From NCBI GenBank assembly GCA_003024785.1, contig PUQB01000285.1, positions 248,001 through 312,000 on the forward strand: a stretch of 64,000 nt of DNA, given 5' to 3'. Made by a program: the position numbers and the translations under genes. Shown here piece after piece: positions 1-12,713 of this stretch (position 1 is the first letter of the stretch; the number at the start of each line of letters is the position of its first letter). Under the pieces are notes generated by a model. The model did not search any database. It was given only the letters and a program-made list of their open reading frames with translations, and was not told where the DNA came from. The stretch is from Selaginella tamariscina (Eukaryota; Streptophyta; Lycopodiopsida; Selaginellales; Selaginellaceae).

Positions 1-3000
1 TTAATTAAAGACAAAACTACTCATTAAAAGACTAAAAGTTAATTCATAATTTAAGTTGAATATTAAAAGTTGCAATTTTTTATAATTAAATTCTAATAGA
101 TAATTTAAGTTGCAATGTTTTATAATAAAAAACTTATTATTTTATTCATTTTTTTCTATATTCATAATTAAATTTAGAAACATTACACTAATAAATATGT
201 ATCATTGTGCATATAAAAAGATGTATTCTTCTTAAAACCCCTTATGAAAAATGATAATAAAAATCTTACAATGTTATGTTAGAAGTTTAAAGTTGAAAAT
301 TAAAAATGTGTTGTTTAATACTTGTTGTTTCAGCACAAACTACATTAATCCTTATTGTTTAAGCATAAATTGCATTAATAATGAGTTTCTTCACTTTTTA
401 CACATTAGAACCGTGAAAACTAATTTGAAATCTAGGGTTAAAATATTTAAACATCTTCAATGACTTCTATATACGTACAAAAAAACTTGTTAGATTTTAA
501 TATATTTTAAAATTACAAACAAAAAGAAAAGAAAAAGCTTTTTTATTTTCATCTTTTAAAACATGTCATGCAATGAAAATTTAATTAACCAAACTATATA
601 TTCATTATGTATATTTATACATTTTATATCCTCACTATTTGGTAAAAGCATTTGTATCTTGATAATAATATATTTTTCTTTTAATGAAATATTATTTCCC
701 TTGAGCTTGATCCAAACCTGTATACTTAAGTAAGACACTCTTGTGTAAGAATTATATGTAATATTTAACTTCAATAGTAAGTAAAGTGTTTTTTAAAATA
801 AATTTCCATAGAAAATTTAACATTGCTTATATATTTTGAATATTTAATTAATATATTCTTGGTTATTGGATTGCTTTTGTATATAAGGTTGTCATTTTCA
901 CATTAACAACTGATTCTTCATAATTAAGAATGATGTTTTTGTATTCCTTATTTATTGAATAATGAGATATAGCTTCTAGTCACTTTAATTCATTATATAA
1001 ATAATAATATAAATATATTTATATATAAATGTTATATCTACATGTATTATATGTCAAGGTGAATGTTAAATAAATCCTATTACAACTTCAACTTATTTTA
1101 ATTTGCAATTTAAAAATTAGTCTATTGTATTCATGATTCTTCATATATTTTTTAATAATATTTTAAACCAATGTTTCACTTTGACTTTAATTTTTTATAA
1201 AAGTTAAATATCAAACTATAAAATGGAAATAGTCAATAATGAATTTATGCTTGCTAAAGTCACAAATCACTTTACACCTATATAAAAACAAGTTTTTAAT
1301 AAATATCTTTAATAAAAACTAAGTGCTTATTAAAATTGAATAAAATATCAAAAAAGTTATATTATTGTTATACCCAATGTTCTTTAATATCATAAAATTA
1401 TTAATTTTATACTTAGTTGAACCACATAATCAATGTATATCTTCTTCAACCACTTTTTACTTATAATAATTGATGAGATAATTATTAATATATGTCTTAA
1501 GAACATCATATATTGTATTTTAATAATTCATTTGTTATAATATTTTCTTTGCACACATTATAAAGATCGTATTACCTCTTGTTCTTCTTATGCTTATCAA
1601 TTAATAAGAATTAATTATAAAGCAAAGTTATAAATTATTCTACAAATTTTTATCATTTGAATCATTATGTCTTAATATGATTAATTCTCTTAAAATTATA
1701 TTTTTATTTTTATTATTATCTTGATCAAACATAACTTTGCTTAAAACTTATTAAAATGTCACTTCATTGCTCATGAATGTTAGAATTAAATGGTGTTGAT
1801 TGATAATAAATGTGCACACTTCTAAGAATAGTATGTAAATGTGATATATTGGTGTTAAACACTCCTTTTAATAAATCAATAAAGTTGATTAATATTGGAA
1901 AGCACAAATACTATTATAAAATTAAACTTATATAAGACCTTTTGAGCCAAGCAACTTCTTCTAATAACACATTATTAAAAGCAAAGAAAGAAATATCAAA
2001 AACCTTGTACTTTAATATTGCCTTTATAATATTTAACATCGAAAGTTTAAAATGACAACACATAGAAAATCTATTATATTAGTAAGTTTTCATTTTTCAC
2101 TTCTTCAATAAATGAAAGCTTCATGGGTATTAACATGCAAACATGATGAATATGATTAAAATATAATTAATAATTTAAGAAAGAATTAAAGAAGAAAACC
2201 TATTAAAAAGGACACAAATTTAAAATCATGAAAATCAATTAAGGTTAATCCATATAAGTAATGTGGTGTGTGTGTATGTGTTAGTATATTACTATATTAT
2301 ACCATGTAATATAGTGTGTATATTACTATATGTATTATATACTTGTTGTATGTGTGTGTGTTGTTGTTCTCCTTTAACATGACTATGGAACTCTTATAAA
2401 GAAGATATAAATACATTGCATTCACATGTATACATATTGTAGACATGTGTTACATAATGTATGTCAATATATCAATTTATTATGTTATGTGTGTGTGTGC
2501 GTGCGCGCATGAGTGTCAATCTCTTCTATTGTATTGTGAACGTGTGCATGTGTGCTTATTTATGCACATGTGTATGTGTGTGTGTGTGTGTGACATGAAT
2601 GGGTGGATGGCAATATTTCTACATATGTATAAGAGTTTGTATAAGTGTGTGTAATATGTACTATCTCATATATGATAAAGTGTTTACATAATTATGTATG
2701 TGTAATTAACAGTTTATATGCATATGCATGTGCATGTGTAAAACATATAATTTATGCAATTGATGCATACATACATTCTAATTCAATTTTATTTGAAACT
2801 TTGAAATTTTTATTTCGATTTTAAATACACGCACACACAAATAATTCACAATTATTTGCATTAGTCTATGCAATAAAAATTAAATTAATACATAAATATA
2901 TAGTCAACTCCAAAGCTTACTTATTATGGTTTTTATTTATTATTCTAAATACTTCAATTAGATAAATCTTTTTCCTTACTTTCACATTTCTTTTCTATTA

Positions 3001-5184
3001 AATTTATAAATGTTGAAGTTAAAAACAAATGCAAAAGCCCACAAATTATAGTTAATTAACTTGCTCTAGATAGATATCAGTTCACCTTTTAAGTAATTTA
3101 TCATGTATTTTATTCCTAATTAACTATGTCAATCCCATTAAGCCATAGCAAAAGCAACCTTTGATATCAACATCATCAAATACAATAACTCCATAAGAAA
3201 TGTACACTAGTAGCATACAATACTTCAATTTATAAGTAATAGGTATAGATAAATTGAGATTTTTTTTTTTTTAACTCATGACATGACACCTTTAAGCTTG
3301 TTTATTCCCACTGGGGTTTGTTTATATATTTCTTATATTTATTATGTGTTTGTGACTTTCATATACATTTCTTAAAATATATAAACAAAGATAAATGTAT
3401 ATATGTTCAATACGTTTTAACTTAATTATACATTTGAGCTCTATGTTTATTTTTTAACAAGCACACATTCACACATGCACACACCATAATACAATTGCAA
3501 TGTGAACTAGTTATCTTTGGGTAAATATAAAACATGGATAAAGTGTAGCAATAAATTTTTATAATGCTTCAAGTATGCATGCATGTGAGTGTGTGTGTAT
3601 GTGTGTACGTGTGCATAAGGAGAATACATATATATAAGTATATTTGTTTATTCACTCACAATTTCTTAAAAAGGGTCATGTATGTGTTAACTAAATTATT
3701 GTTAAATCATACTTCATTAATTAATATATCGAGATCCCTATTACATATATTTTCATTGTGTAGTTTTTAAATTATGTTATTACTATTTTTCTTTGCAATC
3801 TCTTTTAACTTATTGATTATTGGGCTTTTGCAATGATAAAAGATTACAATTTATAAATAAAAAGAATTAATGATGTGCATAATAATATAAACATTAATAA
3901 AAAAAACTCTTTGATGAAAAATATATATCAATTGATATTAATATAAATTTTTTTGTTACGACATCCTTATATCATAAAATATTATTTATCAAGAGGACAT
4001 TTCTTGATATTAATTCGCATTCTCATTCTCAAATTAAATAAACAATAAATAATTGTCATATATATTATGTCAATTAAGTTATCAAATGCACATCCACTTC
4101 CTTTAAATACACTTTATAAGTTGTAGTGTTTTTTCAAATTAAAAAAACAAAAATAATTATCATTGTATTATTTATACCTTAATTATAAAAATGTACATTC
4201 GCTTCTTTTAAATATACTTTATATATTGTAGTACATAACTCTAACCCATAAATCTTAATTTAAAATATATATTTTAATAACATGCTTCTTAACAAAGTAA
4301 ATCAAGGATATTTGTACAAATAATTCTTTGTTAAACTTAATAAATAATGATTAAACAAATGCACAAGAAGGAAACACACAATCTACTATAATATTCACTA
4401 TTTTAATTATATATATAATTCAATATTTCTCTTAATTTAATATTTATTTTAAAAAAGTATTAATGTTACAACATGTTCTCAAACTTATCAAAAGTATATA
4501 TGTTCTCATACAACTCCTTTAACCAACATAATTTCCCTTCTTGTTTTGTACCACTATAACATGTAGATTAGCATTAACAAGTGAAGAAACTCATAATAAA
4601 ACCTTTATCTTAAACAAGCTATTGACTTTAAATTTGGCTATAAAAGTTGCATGGATATCTCTACACATTACTTATGTAAATTATATATCTATTTTGATTT
4701 GTATAATGTAAGGTGTATAAATGCAATATATCCTATAATGAATAGATTGTCAAAGCTTAAGACTAGCGGGTATACACAACCAAAACATCTTTAAAAAAAT
4801 ATTTAAGTTATTAATGTTTAAAGTAAGCATTATATAATTTCTTTGTTTAATACTTAATAAAATTCGTATGTGTAAAGTGATTCTTGCACTTCATGATTTT
4901 ACATGAAAGGAAATATTAACTTCAAGAGTTATCACTAGTTAAAAAGAGATTTATAATGCATTAAGATTATGAATACGTTTTGGAGAGGCATTGTAGAAAA
5001 TTTAATAGCAAGAAGGAGAAAACATACTTTTCAGAGTTATGTATCACATTGCATTATTATTTTATTAAATTTATTAAAATTTTCCTTACAAGCAATATGT
5101 AATTCTTTAAGTATGGTATTGTTAAAAAGTTAAAATAAAGATATAAATTATATTATCTTTAATTGTTTTACCACCTTCAAATAT
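1..5184. other. AT-rich intergenic DNA with GT/CA microsatellites
   Basis: No reading frame here looks like a protein; short frames arise from AT-rich sequence. Mixed TG/TA simple repeats lie at about 2262-2360 and 2480-2595, with smaller CA/GT tracts near 2826-2842, 3466-3486 and 3588-3612. I see no RNA gene and no long direct or inverted repeat. Confidence 0.7.
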
Positions 5185-5213
5185 GGGTCGATTCACACCT
5201 GCACTTATACTTA
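5185..5213 (+). repeat. Left terminal inverted repeat of the 5185-7911 transposon
   Basis: 29 bp starting GGGTCGATTCACACC. It matches the reverse complement of 7883-7911 at 28 of 29 positions. Confidence 0.8.
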
Positions 5214-5678
5214 GAGATAAGGGTCAAAAAGTGCACTTAAATTGCTCCGCACATATATTTAGGAAATAAGGGTGGCCATTCAGTTAAATTTTAAGTGTGA
5301 AAAATTTAAAGTTGTTTGTTCCGCACCTATTTTAAATTTAATGGCGTAACCATTAAAATTTAAGTGTTTCAGAAAGAAGAAAATCAAAATTTAAAACCAC
5401 CTCGGAAGGTGATATTAAATTTTAAGGGGCACTTATAAATTATTTCAAAAAGATTCTTGTGAAGATTCTTTAAGGGTCTGCGCTTCGATGTAATTGTTTG
5501 GAGCGAGCTAGATTTTAGTGCTAGATCGGCTGATGTTAGGGTGGCAATTGCAGAGGACCACGCCATCTCCTCCTACCCGCTCGCTTATTTATATTGAGAT
5601 ATTTTTTATACACTCCAGCATATGCTACATTTCAATTCTTCCCCAATAGGCAGGATTTTATATTACTGATTAATATCT

Positions 5679-6056
5679 TTCCAAGATATGTTGAAGAAGC
5701 TTTGACATACCGCATAAGAAAACCATTATAAAGTTCAACACCACATAAGCCACTGGGATTCATATTACGAAGGAGTTTAACATCCTTAATGAACTCACTA
5801 ATCCATGTAAGCGGTATAGAAACTATGGTCTGGTGATAAAAGAGTCCATGTATTTCCGGGTCCCAAGGACAAACAAACTCCCTAAACACAAAGTGTTGGC
5901 AACCACCTACAATACGTATGTGTTATATATGTGTGTGCGTGTGTGTGTAAGTTATATGTATACTTGAGGATTGGATTTGTGTTGGAAGCCAACTACTGGG
6001 TAACCAATGAAAGGATGGAGCTGTTGTCCAACAGCAAGGAGAGCTATTGTTTTTGA
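5679..6056 (-). pseudogene. L-gulonolactone oxidase-like gene fragment (captured)
   Basis: Two exon-like pieces read on the minus strand. The upstream piece (about 6056-5963) encodes a GYPVVGFQ-type motif. After a GT-rich intron, the second (about 5905-5679) encodes CPWDPEIHG, FYHQT, LCGVELYNG and RYVKASSTYLGK. These are hallmarks of the C-terminal half of plant L-gulono-1,4-lactone oxidases (FAD-linked, ascorbate-related aldonolactone oxidases). The FAD-binding N-terminus and the region after YLGK are missing. It lies inside the TIR transposon, directly downstream of the acyl-CoA dehydrogenase fragment on the same strand, so the two could be co-transcribed as a chimera. I infer a captured, non-functional fragment. 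Identification rests on remembered family motifs. Confidence 0.7.
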
Positions 6057-6077
6057 GGATGTTTAGCATACCATTTA

Positions 6078-6187
6078 GCATACCATGTAGTCTTTCAAGT
6101 AGCCGTATCCTCCATGAAGTTGTAAGACGTCGTTAGCAACATTAAAGCAACAATCGGTAGCAAATCTAGATATCAAAAGATGGTTAA

Positions 6188-6237
<50 letters not shown>

Positions 6238-7561
6238 CTTAAGTGAATGAGCATCTAAAGCAGAAGCTGCATTTGCAATCATTAATCGTGAAGCTTGAAT
6301 AGAGGTTAACATATCTGCTAGCTTAAACTGAGTGTTTTGAAACTCCGATATACTTTTCCCAAACTATAACTCTAAGAAATAAATAAAAGAGATAATTAAG
6401 TAAATAAAAGAATAGAACCTGTTTGCGAGTTGAGACATAACCGCTTGCAGCATCCAAACAATATTGAGCACCACCAACACTGCAAAGAACTTTATTATAA
6501 TACATGTTATATGTATATGTATTCATGTATATAAAGAGAACCTGCACGAACCAATGTTTATTCGGCCACCATCAAGACCTGTCATCGCAATATTAAATCC
6601 CTACCCTTCTTTGCCAAGTAGATTCTCAGCAGGCACACGTACATCTTTCAAAATTACCTGGACTATATAATAAATATATAGAGTATGTTTGTATGTATGC
6701 ATATCTCTCTCTCTCCTGTGTGTGTGTGTGTGTCTGCATGTAGCAAGTAAATATATGAACTGTGTCTGTTATTATGACAATATACCGCAGTTGTTAGTTG
6801 AGAACGCCATCCCAACTTATTTTCAAGCCGACCAAACAAAAGTCCATGTGTACCCTGTCCCAAAATAGCAAGTCAGTCTCTTTTCTCTCTCTCTCACTCA
6901 CACACACACACACACGACCTTTTCAACAAGGAAGCAAGAAATGCCTTTTGGTCCAGGACTCCCTGTTCTAGCCATCACCAAATACAAATCACTCGCACCA
7001 CCTCCACTAATAAAAGCCTATAATTAATAAATAAAGCTTCCATTAATCTTTATTATAACGATCTTAAAAGAATAGTTACATACATATAATGTGGCCTTAC
7101 AATACCTTTGAACCATTTAAACATAGTCCGTGCTATTGTTGACTTGTCTTGCATAAGTCTGAAATGCAATTAAACGTCGATAATGTAATAAAAGTAAATT
7201 ATAATCTTAATATATAATATAATAAACATTGTTTTTCCTGTAAAGATGCAGCATCACTACCACTTGAAGGTTCAGTTAAACAGTAAGACAAAAGTAAATC
7301 CTGTCATAAACATGGAACTAAGTGAGAGGTTTAACTTAATTAGAAGTTTAACCATTTGAATAAGTTGAGGAAGCCACTTTCTTCTTTGCTCGTCGTTTCC
7401 GTATCTACAATAACACAATATGTGGCATGTGTACGTATGTGCATACATATACACACATAACATAGATAAACATACTTGTCAATTAAAGAAGAACACATGT
7501 TATGAATGGTGAGATAAGCACATCACCATATGCCAGAGCCTCCAAAATAACAGCTCCATCC
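6078..7561 (-). pseudogene. Isobutyryl-CoA dehydrogenase (ACAD8)-like gene fragment, disabled
   Basis: About ten minus-strand exon pieces separated by short GT-AG introns follow the ACAD8 order: [152 protein letters not shown] and [13 protein letters not shown]. In the family this mitochondrial flavoenzyme acts in valine breakdown. Lesions are visible: a frameshift between ALAYGD and AYLTIHNM, a one-base loss before NGSK, and TAG where the family has Q after KEG. The N-terminus and the C-terminal ILEGTNE region are absent. It sits within the 5185-7911 TIR element, so it is best read as a captured fragment. Confidence 0.85.
6188..6238. repeat. (CT)n(CA)n microsatellite
   Basis: An uninterrupted CT run passes into a CA run inside an intron of the captured acyl-CoA dehydrogenase fragment. 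Similar CT/CA or TG tracts lie in its other introns near 6704-6734 and 6882-6916. Confidence 0.9.
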
Positions 7562-7882
7562 TTGGTTAATTTTAGTTATATGGTTTGTTTAAGTTTTTAA
7601 ACTTTGTGGGAATGTTGAATTTAAAAATTTGAATTTGAATTTTTGAATTTTAAGTAAAATTTAAAGGTGAAAACATATTCAAAGATGAAAACATTAACAA
7701 AATTTAAGTGTTTTATGTACGAAGAGACACGCATTTAGGTTAAAATTTGAGGACAAATTCGCTATCATGTGCGAACACAACAAGTTTTAAAATATGTAAT
7801 TAAAATCGCAAAAATCACTTTAAAATTTCTATGTGCGAATATATAAACCATTAATTTTTTAACTGTTAACACTTTAAATTTT

Positions 7883-7911
7883 TAAGTATAAGTGCAGGTG
7901 CGAATCGACCC
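7883..7911 (-). repeat. Right terminal inverted repeat of the 5185-7911 transposon
   Basis: 29 bp ending GGTGCGAATCGACCC, the inverted partner of 5185-5213. It is followed by TAT, which also precedes the left end. Confidence 0.8.
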
Positions 7912-7930
7912 TATATACTTATAATAAGTT

Positions 7931-8190
7931 TTGCCACCATTAGCATGTTGGAATATAAATATGCAACTTATTGTCCCATGCCACTTATTATTTAATGGAT
8001 TAATTTTTCACAATCACATTATCTTTAATATAAAAATGATAATTATTATATGGAAATGATATATAAACATATAGTCTATCATAATTGATCTTGTCATTAA
8101 CATGTTGAAATGTAAATATATAATTTATTTCCTTATGCCACTTATTATATAGTGGATTAATATTATTTTATAATCACATTAACTTCAACG
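7931..8190 (+). repeat. Diverged direct repeat, about 95 bp, two copies
   Basis: The segment about 7940-8035 (containing ATGCCACTTATTATTTAATG) recurs at about 8098-8185 with scattered substitutions. The two copies are about 155 bp apart. No coding potential. Confidence 0.6.
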
Positions 8191-9655
8191 TGAAAAACTA
8201 TATCTTTGCAAAGTATTGTAGGGTAAAGATATACAAATTACATAGAGTATATGTCACATACTCATTTTTATTAATGATATTAAAATATGTTTTTAAAATA
8301 AGATTTAATGGAGCTTACACAAACTCCACCAACATGTTAAGTTATGCCAATAAATATCTTCTTAAAGCCTTATTGTAGCTTGTCACATGTAATTTATTAC
8401 TAATGAAAGACATTTTATCTCTATTTATTTTAACATATTTTGTAAGTTTTTTCAATATCCCTTTTGATGCTATTAATAATTTTCATATGTTTATAATGTT
8501 TAGGAGTTCTTATGACTTTTTTGAACTTTTTTTAAAAACAAACACTAAAGACAATCTAATAGGCCAAAGTTTTTAATGTTTTAAATCACATGTGATAATA
8601 TAAACAATTTTTATATATGTTGAAATTTGAAGGGGATTTTGTCTTAGATTATTTTAATAAAATTTATCATCTTTGTTTAACATTTTTTTTAAAAATTTTT
8701 ATTAACATCTTTATTGAGGAGCCTATTCAAAACATAATTAACATATTATTGCGCATATGTTCGATGCTCAACAACTTTTCAATACCCTATATGCTTTAAG
8801 GGTTTCTCAATATTCTATTATCTTTCATACTTTGTGTTTTATTATAGCTTTAATGAATTTTCATTTCTTAAAAAAAATTTGTTAAAAATGTACATGTTCA
8901 TCTTATAATAGAAATTCAAGGGTAATATATATAAGGCATTCACATAAGAATGATTAAGTCAAATCTATAAAGATCATACAATTCCATAAAGAGACATTTC
9001 CATAAACACAATTTTGTGCTCTTTTAATTTAATTAAATTAGCTTTTTACTAGTGGGTGATTTGTAATAAATTATTTATTCTATCAATGGTTTGTTTTTGT
9101 ATTCGTTATTTAAAATTTATAATCTATGTGGCATCTACATGGCACCTATGTAGTGCCTACATGGTGGTAGCCAAATAACCGAACAATTTTGTTTGATTAA
9201 ATGGCTATTATTGAGTTAAAAAAGTTTAATTCACTATCCAAGGATACAATACTTATGGAGGAATAAGAATTTGTGGAGGCTCTTTCATGCATACACACGC
9301 CTCAAACATGTAAATAGTATGGAATTTATAAAATTATATTTATAAACTCACAGGAGGTTTATGGAGTCCATAGACCCCTTACAAATTTATAAACACAATT
9401 TTATATACATATAAATCTATATCTATGTACATTGTATACAAACCTTTAAACAAGATATGTAAATATACAAACATATATATATGGTTTCTAATTCATAAAT
9501 ATCACTTGACTAGAAGTAATTATACATACACACACATGATTATATGCATATTATACATGTTAGTATGTACAAAAACTACAAAGGTTTGTGTGAGTGATAT
9601 CTGCAACTTTTACAATGCAAAATATAATAAATTTTACTTAATTTAAACTGATTTA
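8191..9655. other. AT-rich intergenic DNA
   Basis: I see no gene here. Near 9126-9180 a short cluster of related words (TGGCATCTACATGGCACCTA and variants) forms a small imperfect repeat. The rest is AT-rich and featureless. Confidence 0.6.
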
Positions 9656-10389
9656 TGAAGATGGGATTTTAATATATAACCAGTGGTATAGGGACGTTAT
9701 ATCCTAATATATAAGGGATTAGGGTTTTAGTAATTCAGTTCAATACCAATTGTTGGTCGATCTCTTGTAATACTATTCAACTAGTATATTTTTCTTTTTT
9801 TTTTTTATCTTCTTTATTAAAAAATTTCGTTCATACTTTGTTATTGACCTTGGCCACAATAATTTGAACTAAAAGCTCTTCAACACTAGGATAATGATAT
9901 AAATACATAATCTTGTTGAGTGATTGCTGACAAGCAAAAATCAACAATGAATATGGAGGTCAGTACAAAGAGGGAAGTGCGATAATTACTGTGTACTGTT
10001 TGTTTGAGTTAATCAAGCTGTTTAAGTAGCATTACCATATTTAACGAATATTAGCCAGAAGAAATCGTGGAATGGAAATCGGGCAACACATGCACGTAGG
10101 TGAGGACGAGGGCTTTGCATCGAGACCAAAAGCAGTACAAATGGAGGTTTGGACAACCAGTTAAAACTCATTGGCCCATTGGATTTTGTTAAATATATAC
10201 CAACATTGGACTCTTCTTATGTAGTTTATGTTAAAATGAATTTATTTCCCATTTTGCAAAGCAGTTTAATAGTGTTTATTTTGCTTCTTGGCCTTCTTTG
10301 ACTTACGGTTTTCAAGTTTGTCATCATTATGCTTCTTAGATGGCTTGGCATTATGTTGGCGTGGATAGCCTAGGGAACAACATGTACGA
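9656..10389. other. Possible degenerate LTR remnant and AT-rich DNA
   Basis: The stretch 9740-9766 (TTCAATACCAATTGTTGG...) resembles 30811-30836 (TTCAACACCAGTTGTTAG...). The second lies just beyond the old Ty3/gypsy remnant, so the pair could be worn LTRs of that element. The match is short and neither boundary is clear. No gene is seen. Confidence 0.25.
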
Positions 10390-11134
10390 GTGTAACAAAG
10401 TGGTTAGGTTCTTGCACTACAATCTAATATTCCAAATAGAAGTGTATTTCTACAATATGTTGCTAAGGAAGGTGAGTATCTTTCTTTTACTTCCGACACC
10501 AAGCAATTCACATTAGAATTGGTTATTGAGATGGTTACATTGTTCATGTAAGTAGCATTTCGAAAGGAAGCAGAGCTGTTGACAATCCAAGTTGAATCGA
10601 GGGACAAGAGGTCAACACAATACTTTGACGGGTGCATTACAAGAAAGTTTATAGACATCGAGGACAAGCTCATGGAAGAAATGGATAGGTATGGGAGGGA
10701 GAAGCATAACAACCACATCACATCACTAGTTAATAAGTATGACGAGAAAGAGCACCCAAGACAAATCCAAGGTATAATCAAACAATTCCTACTCTCCACA
10801 GGTCTTTTACAGAGAGACATGGTTGAATACATGACCAGAGAGGACTGTAACAATTATTTGACTACGTACAAGAGAGACAACGATCGAAAAATTGATTTGT
10901 TTTGTGCAACACAACTGTTGTTCGTCTTTAACATTCCACATGACAGAATACTTGCCTTTGATGCTAACGCTTTACGTAATGCATGTGATGCATGTTGGAA
11001 ATGACGCACCCACAGAGAAATCTAATAACAAGCTACTAGTGAAGTCACACACGTTAGTGAAGTTCAACAATCCTAGTATAGAGGACTATTTGCAACCTGC
11101 AAAGACCTACAAGGAAGAGGACATACATATGTAA
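10390..11134 (+). pseudogene. Unrecognised coding-like block, probably broken
   Basis: A plus-strand frame encodes a hydrophilic, D/E/K/R-rich protein from about 10420 to 11004 (words such as KFIDIEDKLMEEMDRYG, RQIQGIIKQFLLSTGLLQ and DLFCATQLLFVFNIPHDRIL). It is interrupted by TAA at 10549-10551. No ATG precedes the longest open part, which begins about 10579. A second frame continues to 11134. The opposite strand is also open over 10404-10853. I do not recognise a family. Base composition is clearly richer in GC than its flanks, which favours a once-coding region, perhaps a gene from a mobile element, now damaged. There are no neighbours that inform function. Confidence 0.35.
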
Positions 11135-12299
11135 TACATATTCATATATATTAATATTGCATAATGCTGCATAACTAATGAAAAAGGACCATTTAAAACG
11201 TTAATCCTTTTGAAAAAGAAATAGGAGTCTCCATAAAAGGCAATATTTATTCTTTTCTAAATACAATTAGGATTCTCCATAAAAGGCAATTTCCCATTTT
11301 ACTTAATCAAATGTAATTTAATTGTATAATTACAGCACAATAATTTATAGTGTAAATTATATTTTTCTATACAAATAATACATATTTATATGTTAATATT
11401 ATTAATATTATTTAATATAATATTTGAATTTACATATTACATCTCGCCTACACAATATTCATATAGTTATGAAGTACAATCAATTATTACACTTATTATG
11501 TACATTACATTTAGAACATTAATACAATAATTTAACAAATATTCATTTTTTATATTATTGGATTTAGCATTACAATTCATTAACATTGGGAAGCTTAGTT
11601 TCTATCATGTTGCAAATTCCTTGTCCAACAACTTTAAAGCAAAAACACAAGATAATTAAAAATAAATCTAAAAAAAAAAACAAAAACACGACACATATAC
11701 ACAACAACACAAACCAATTCAAACAACACAGCAATGTTTACTCCTATCTCTCTGTCCCAATATCTTTTGCATGATTTTGATCTCACCCAACAACACTCTT
11801 TCAAGAACCTTCTAACCCAAAAACAAACAGAAAAACATGAACTTGTGAGGATCAAGGAATGACAAGATTAGGATGGTCAAAAGTTGGTGTAGCAAGTGGC
11901 CAAACTCATGCAATAGGTCTAGTTATTATAAGGTAAGCCTTCAAACTCGGGTTCCTCTACACTACCACGAGAACTTAAGGTTAATTTGCTAGAAAGGTTC
12001 GACGCCACAAGATCTCATTCCATAGGTTCATGAACCATGTTTGCTTGGTCATACGGACGAACCCTAGTCACTATGCAGATGATTGTTTAAGTGTGGGTCT
12101 AGTTGAATTGCTACTCACTGCTACCACTTGAGCCTAGTTTGCACCTTTGTTAGAGAAAGACTCACCGTTGTTAAAGAACTTTAAACTATTTGTTTTCAGA
12201 GTTTAAACATTGTTTGGACAAGATTCAATGACTTTAATAAGGTAATCATTTGCATCAGTATATATATCAAAGTTTTGCCTTTTGACATGTGACATGCCA
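11135..12299. other. AT-rich spacer before the Ty3/gypsy remnant
   Basis: There is no recognisable gene. AAAAGG/ATTCTCCATAAAAGGCAA words repeat at about 11230-11250 and 11272-11292. From about 11860 the composition shifts toward that of the following gag remnant, which may begin here, but I cannot identify a domain. Confidence 0.5.
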
Positions 12300-12708
12300 T
12301 AGGATAAAGAAGCTTTAATTAACCAATTCCATTAAATGCCGTATGATGCAACAATTGGTTGTTTGAACATCGTTAAAACATTTTTAGCAATCTCGTTCAA
12401 GGGAGTACACTTATGTGGCAATAGTGGCTTCACCTTGGTAGCACCAATGATAAACTATGGCCATGCTCTAGCCCCAACTCAAGGACTAATACCCATGGAG
12501 TGTGAGGCCACCCAAGCTCAGCACCAAGGTCCCCTAACTCTAACTAAGAAGCAACGTTATAGGATCAACAGTTTGTGTCTTTACTATAGTGGTCCTACTT
12601 ATATTGCAATCAACTACCCAAAACAAACTAAGGCACATGGTTAACCATGTTCGTCCTACGAATCTTCAACACATCATAGTTAACCATATTTGCCTTGAGA
12701 GTCATAAG
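12300..12708 (+). pseudogene. Ty3/gypsy gag remnant with degenerate zinc knuckle
   Basis: The frame at 12336-12644 ends in LCLYYSGPTYIAINYPKQ. This has the spacing of a retroviral CCHC knuckle (C-x2-C-x4-H-x4-C), but three of the four metal ligands have become Y (second C, H and last C). A preceding H/P/Q-rich stretch fits a gag linker. Protease, RT, RNase H and integrase remnants in the same orientation follow after LARD-like element A, so this is the gag end of one old element split by A. It is non-functional. Confidence 0.55.
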
Positions 12709-12713
12709 CCTTT
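12709..12713 (+). repeat. Target-site duplication of LTR element A, left
   Basis: CCTTT immediately outside the left LTR end (12714). The same five bases follow the right LTR at 19849-19853. Confidence 0.9.

Larger units (their letters stand above)
5185..7911. mobile_element. TIR DNA transposon carrying two captured gene fragments
   Basis: The outer 29 bp at 5185-5213 (GGGTCGATTCACACCTGC...) is repeated inverted at 7883-7911 with one mismatch. Both ends continue into similar AT-rich subterminal DNA with repeated TTCGCAC-like words. The trinucleotide TAT borders both ends (5182-5184 and 7912-7914) and may be the target duplication. No transposase is present, so this looks non-autonomous. The cargo is fragments of an L-gulonolactone oxidase-like gene and an acyl-CoA dehydrogenase gene, both minus strand with introns kept, which fits capture at the DNA level (Pack-type element). 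The superfamily is unclear: TAT is not the TWA target of PIF/Harbinger. Confidence 0.75.

Noticed and set aside
5185..7911. Assigning the TIR element to PIF/Harbinger because a Harbinger remnant lies at 60.6 kb
   Set aside because: The flanking TAT does not fit TWA, and no shared terminal sequence was seen.
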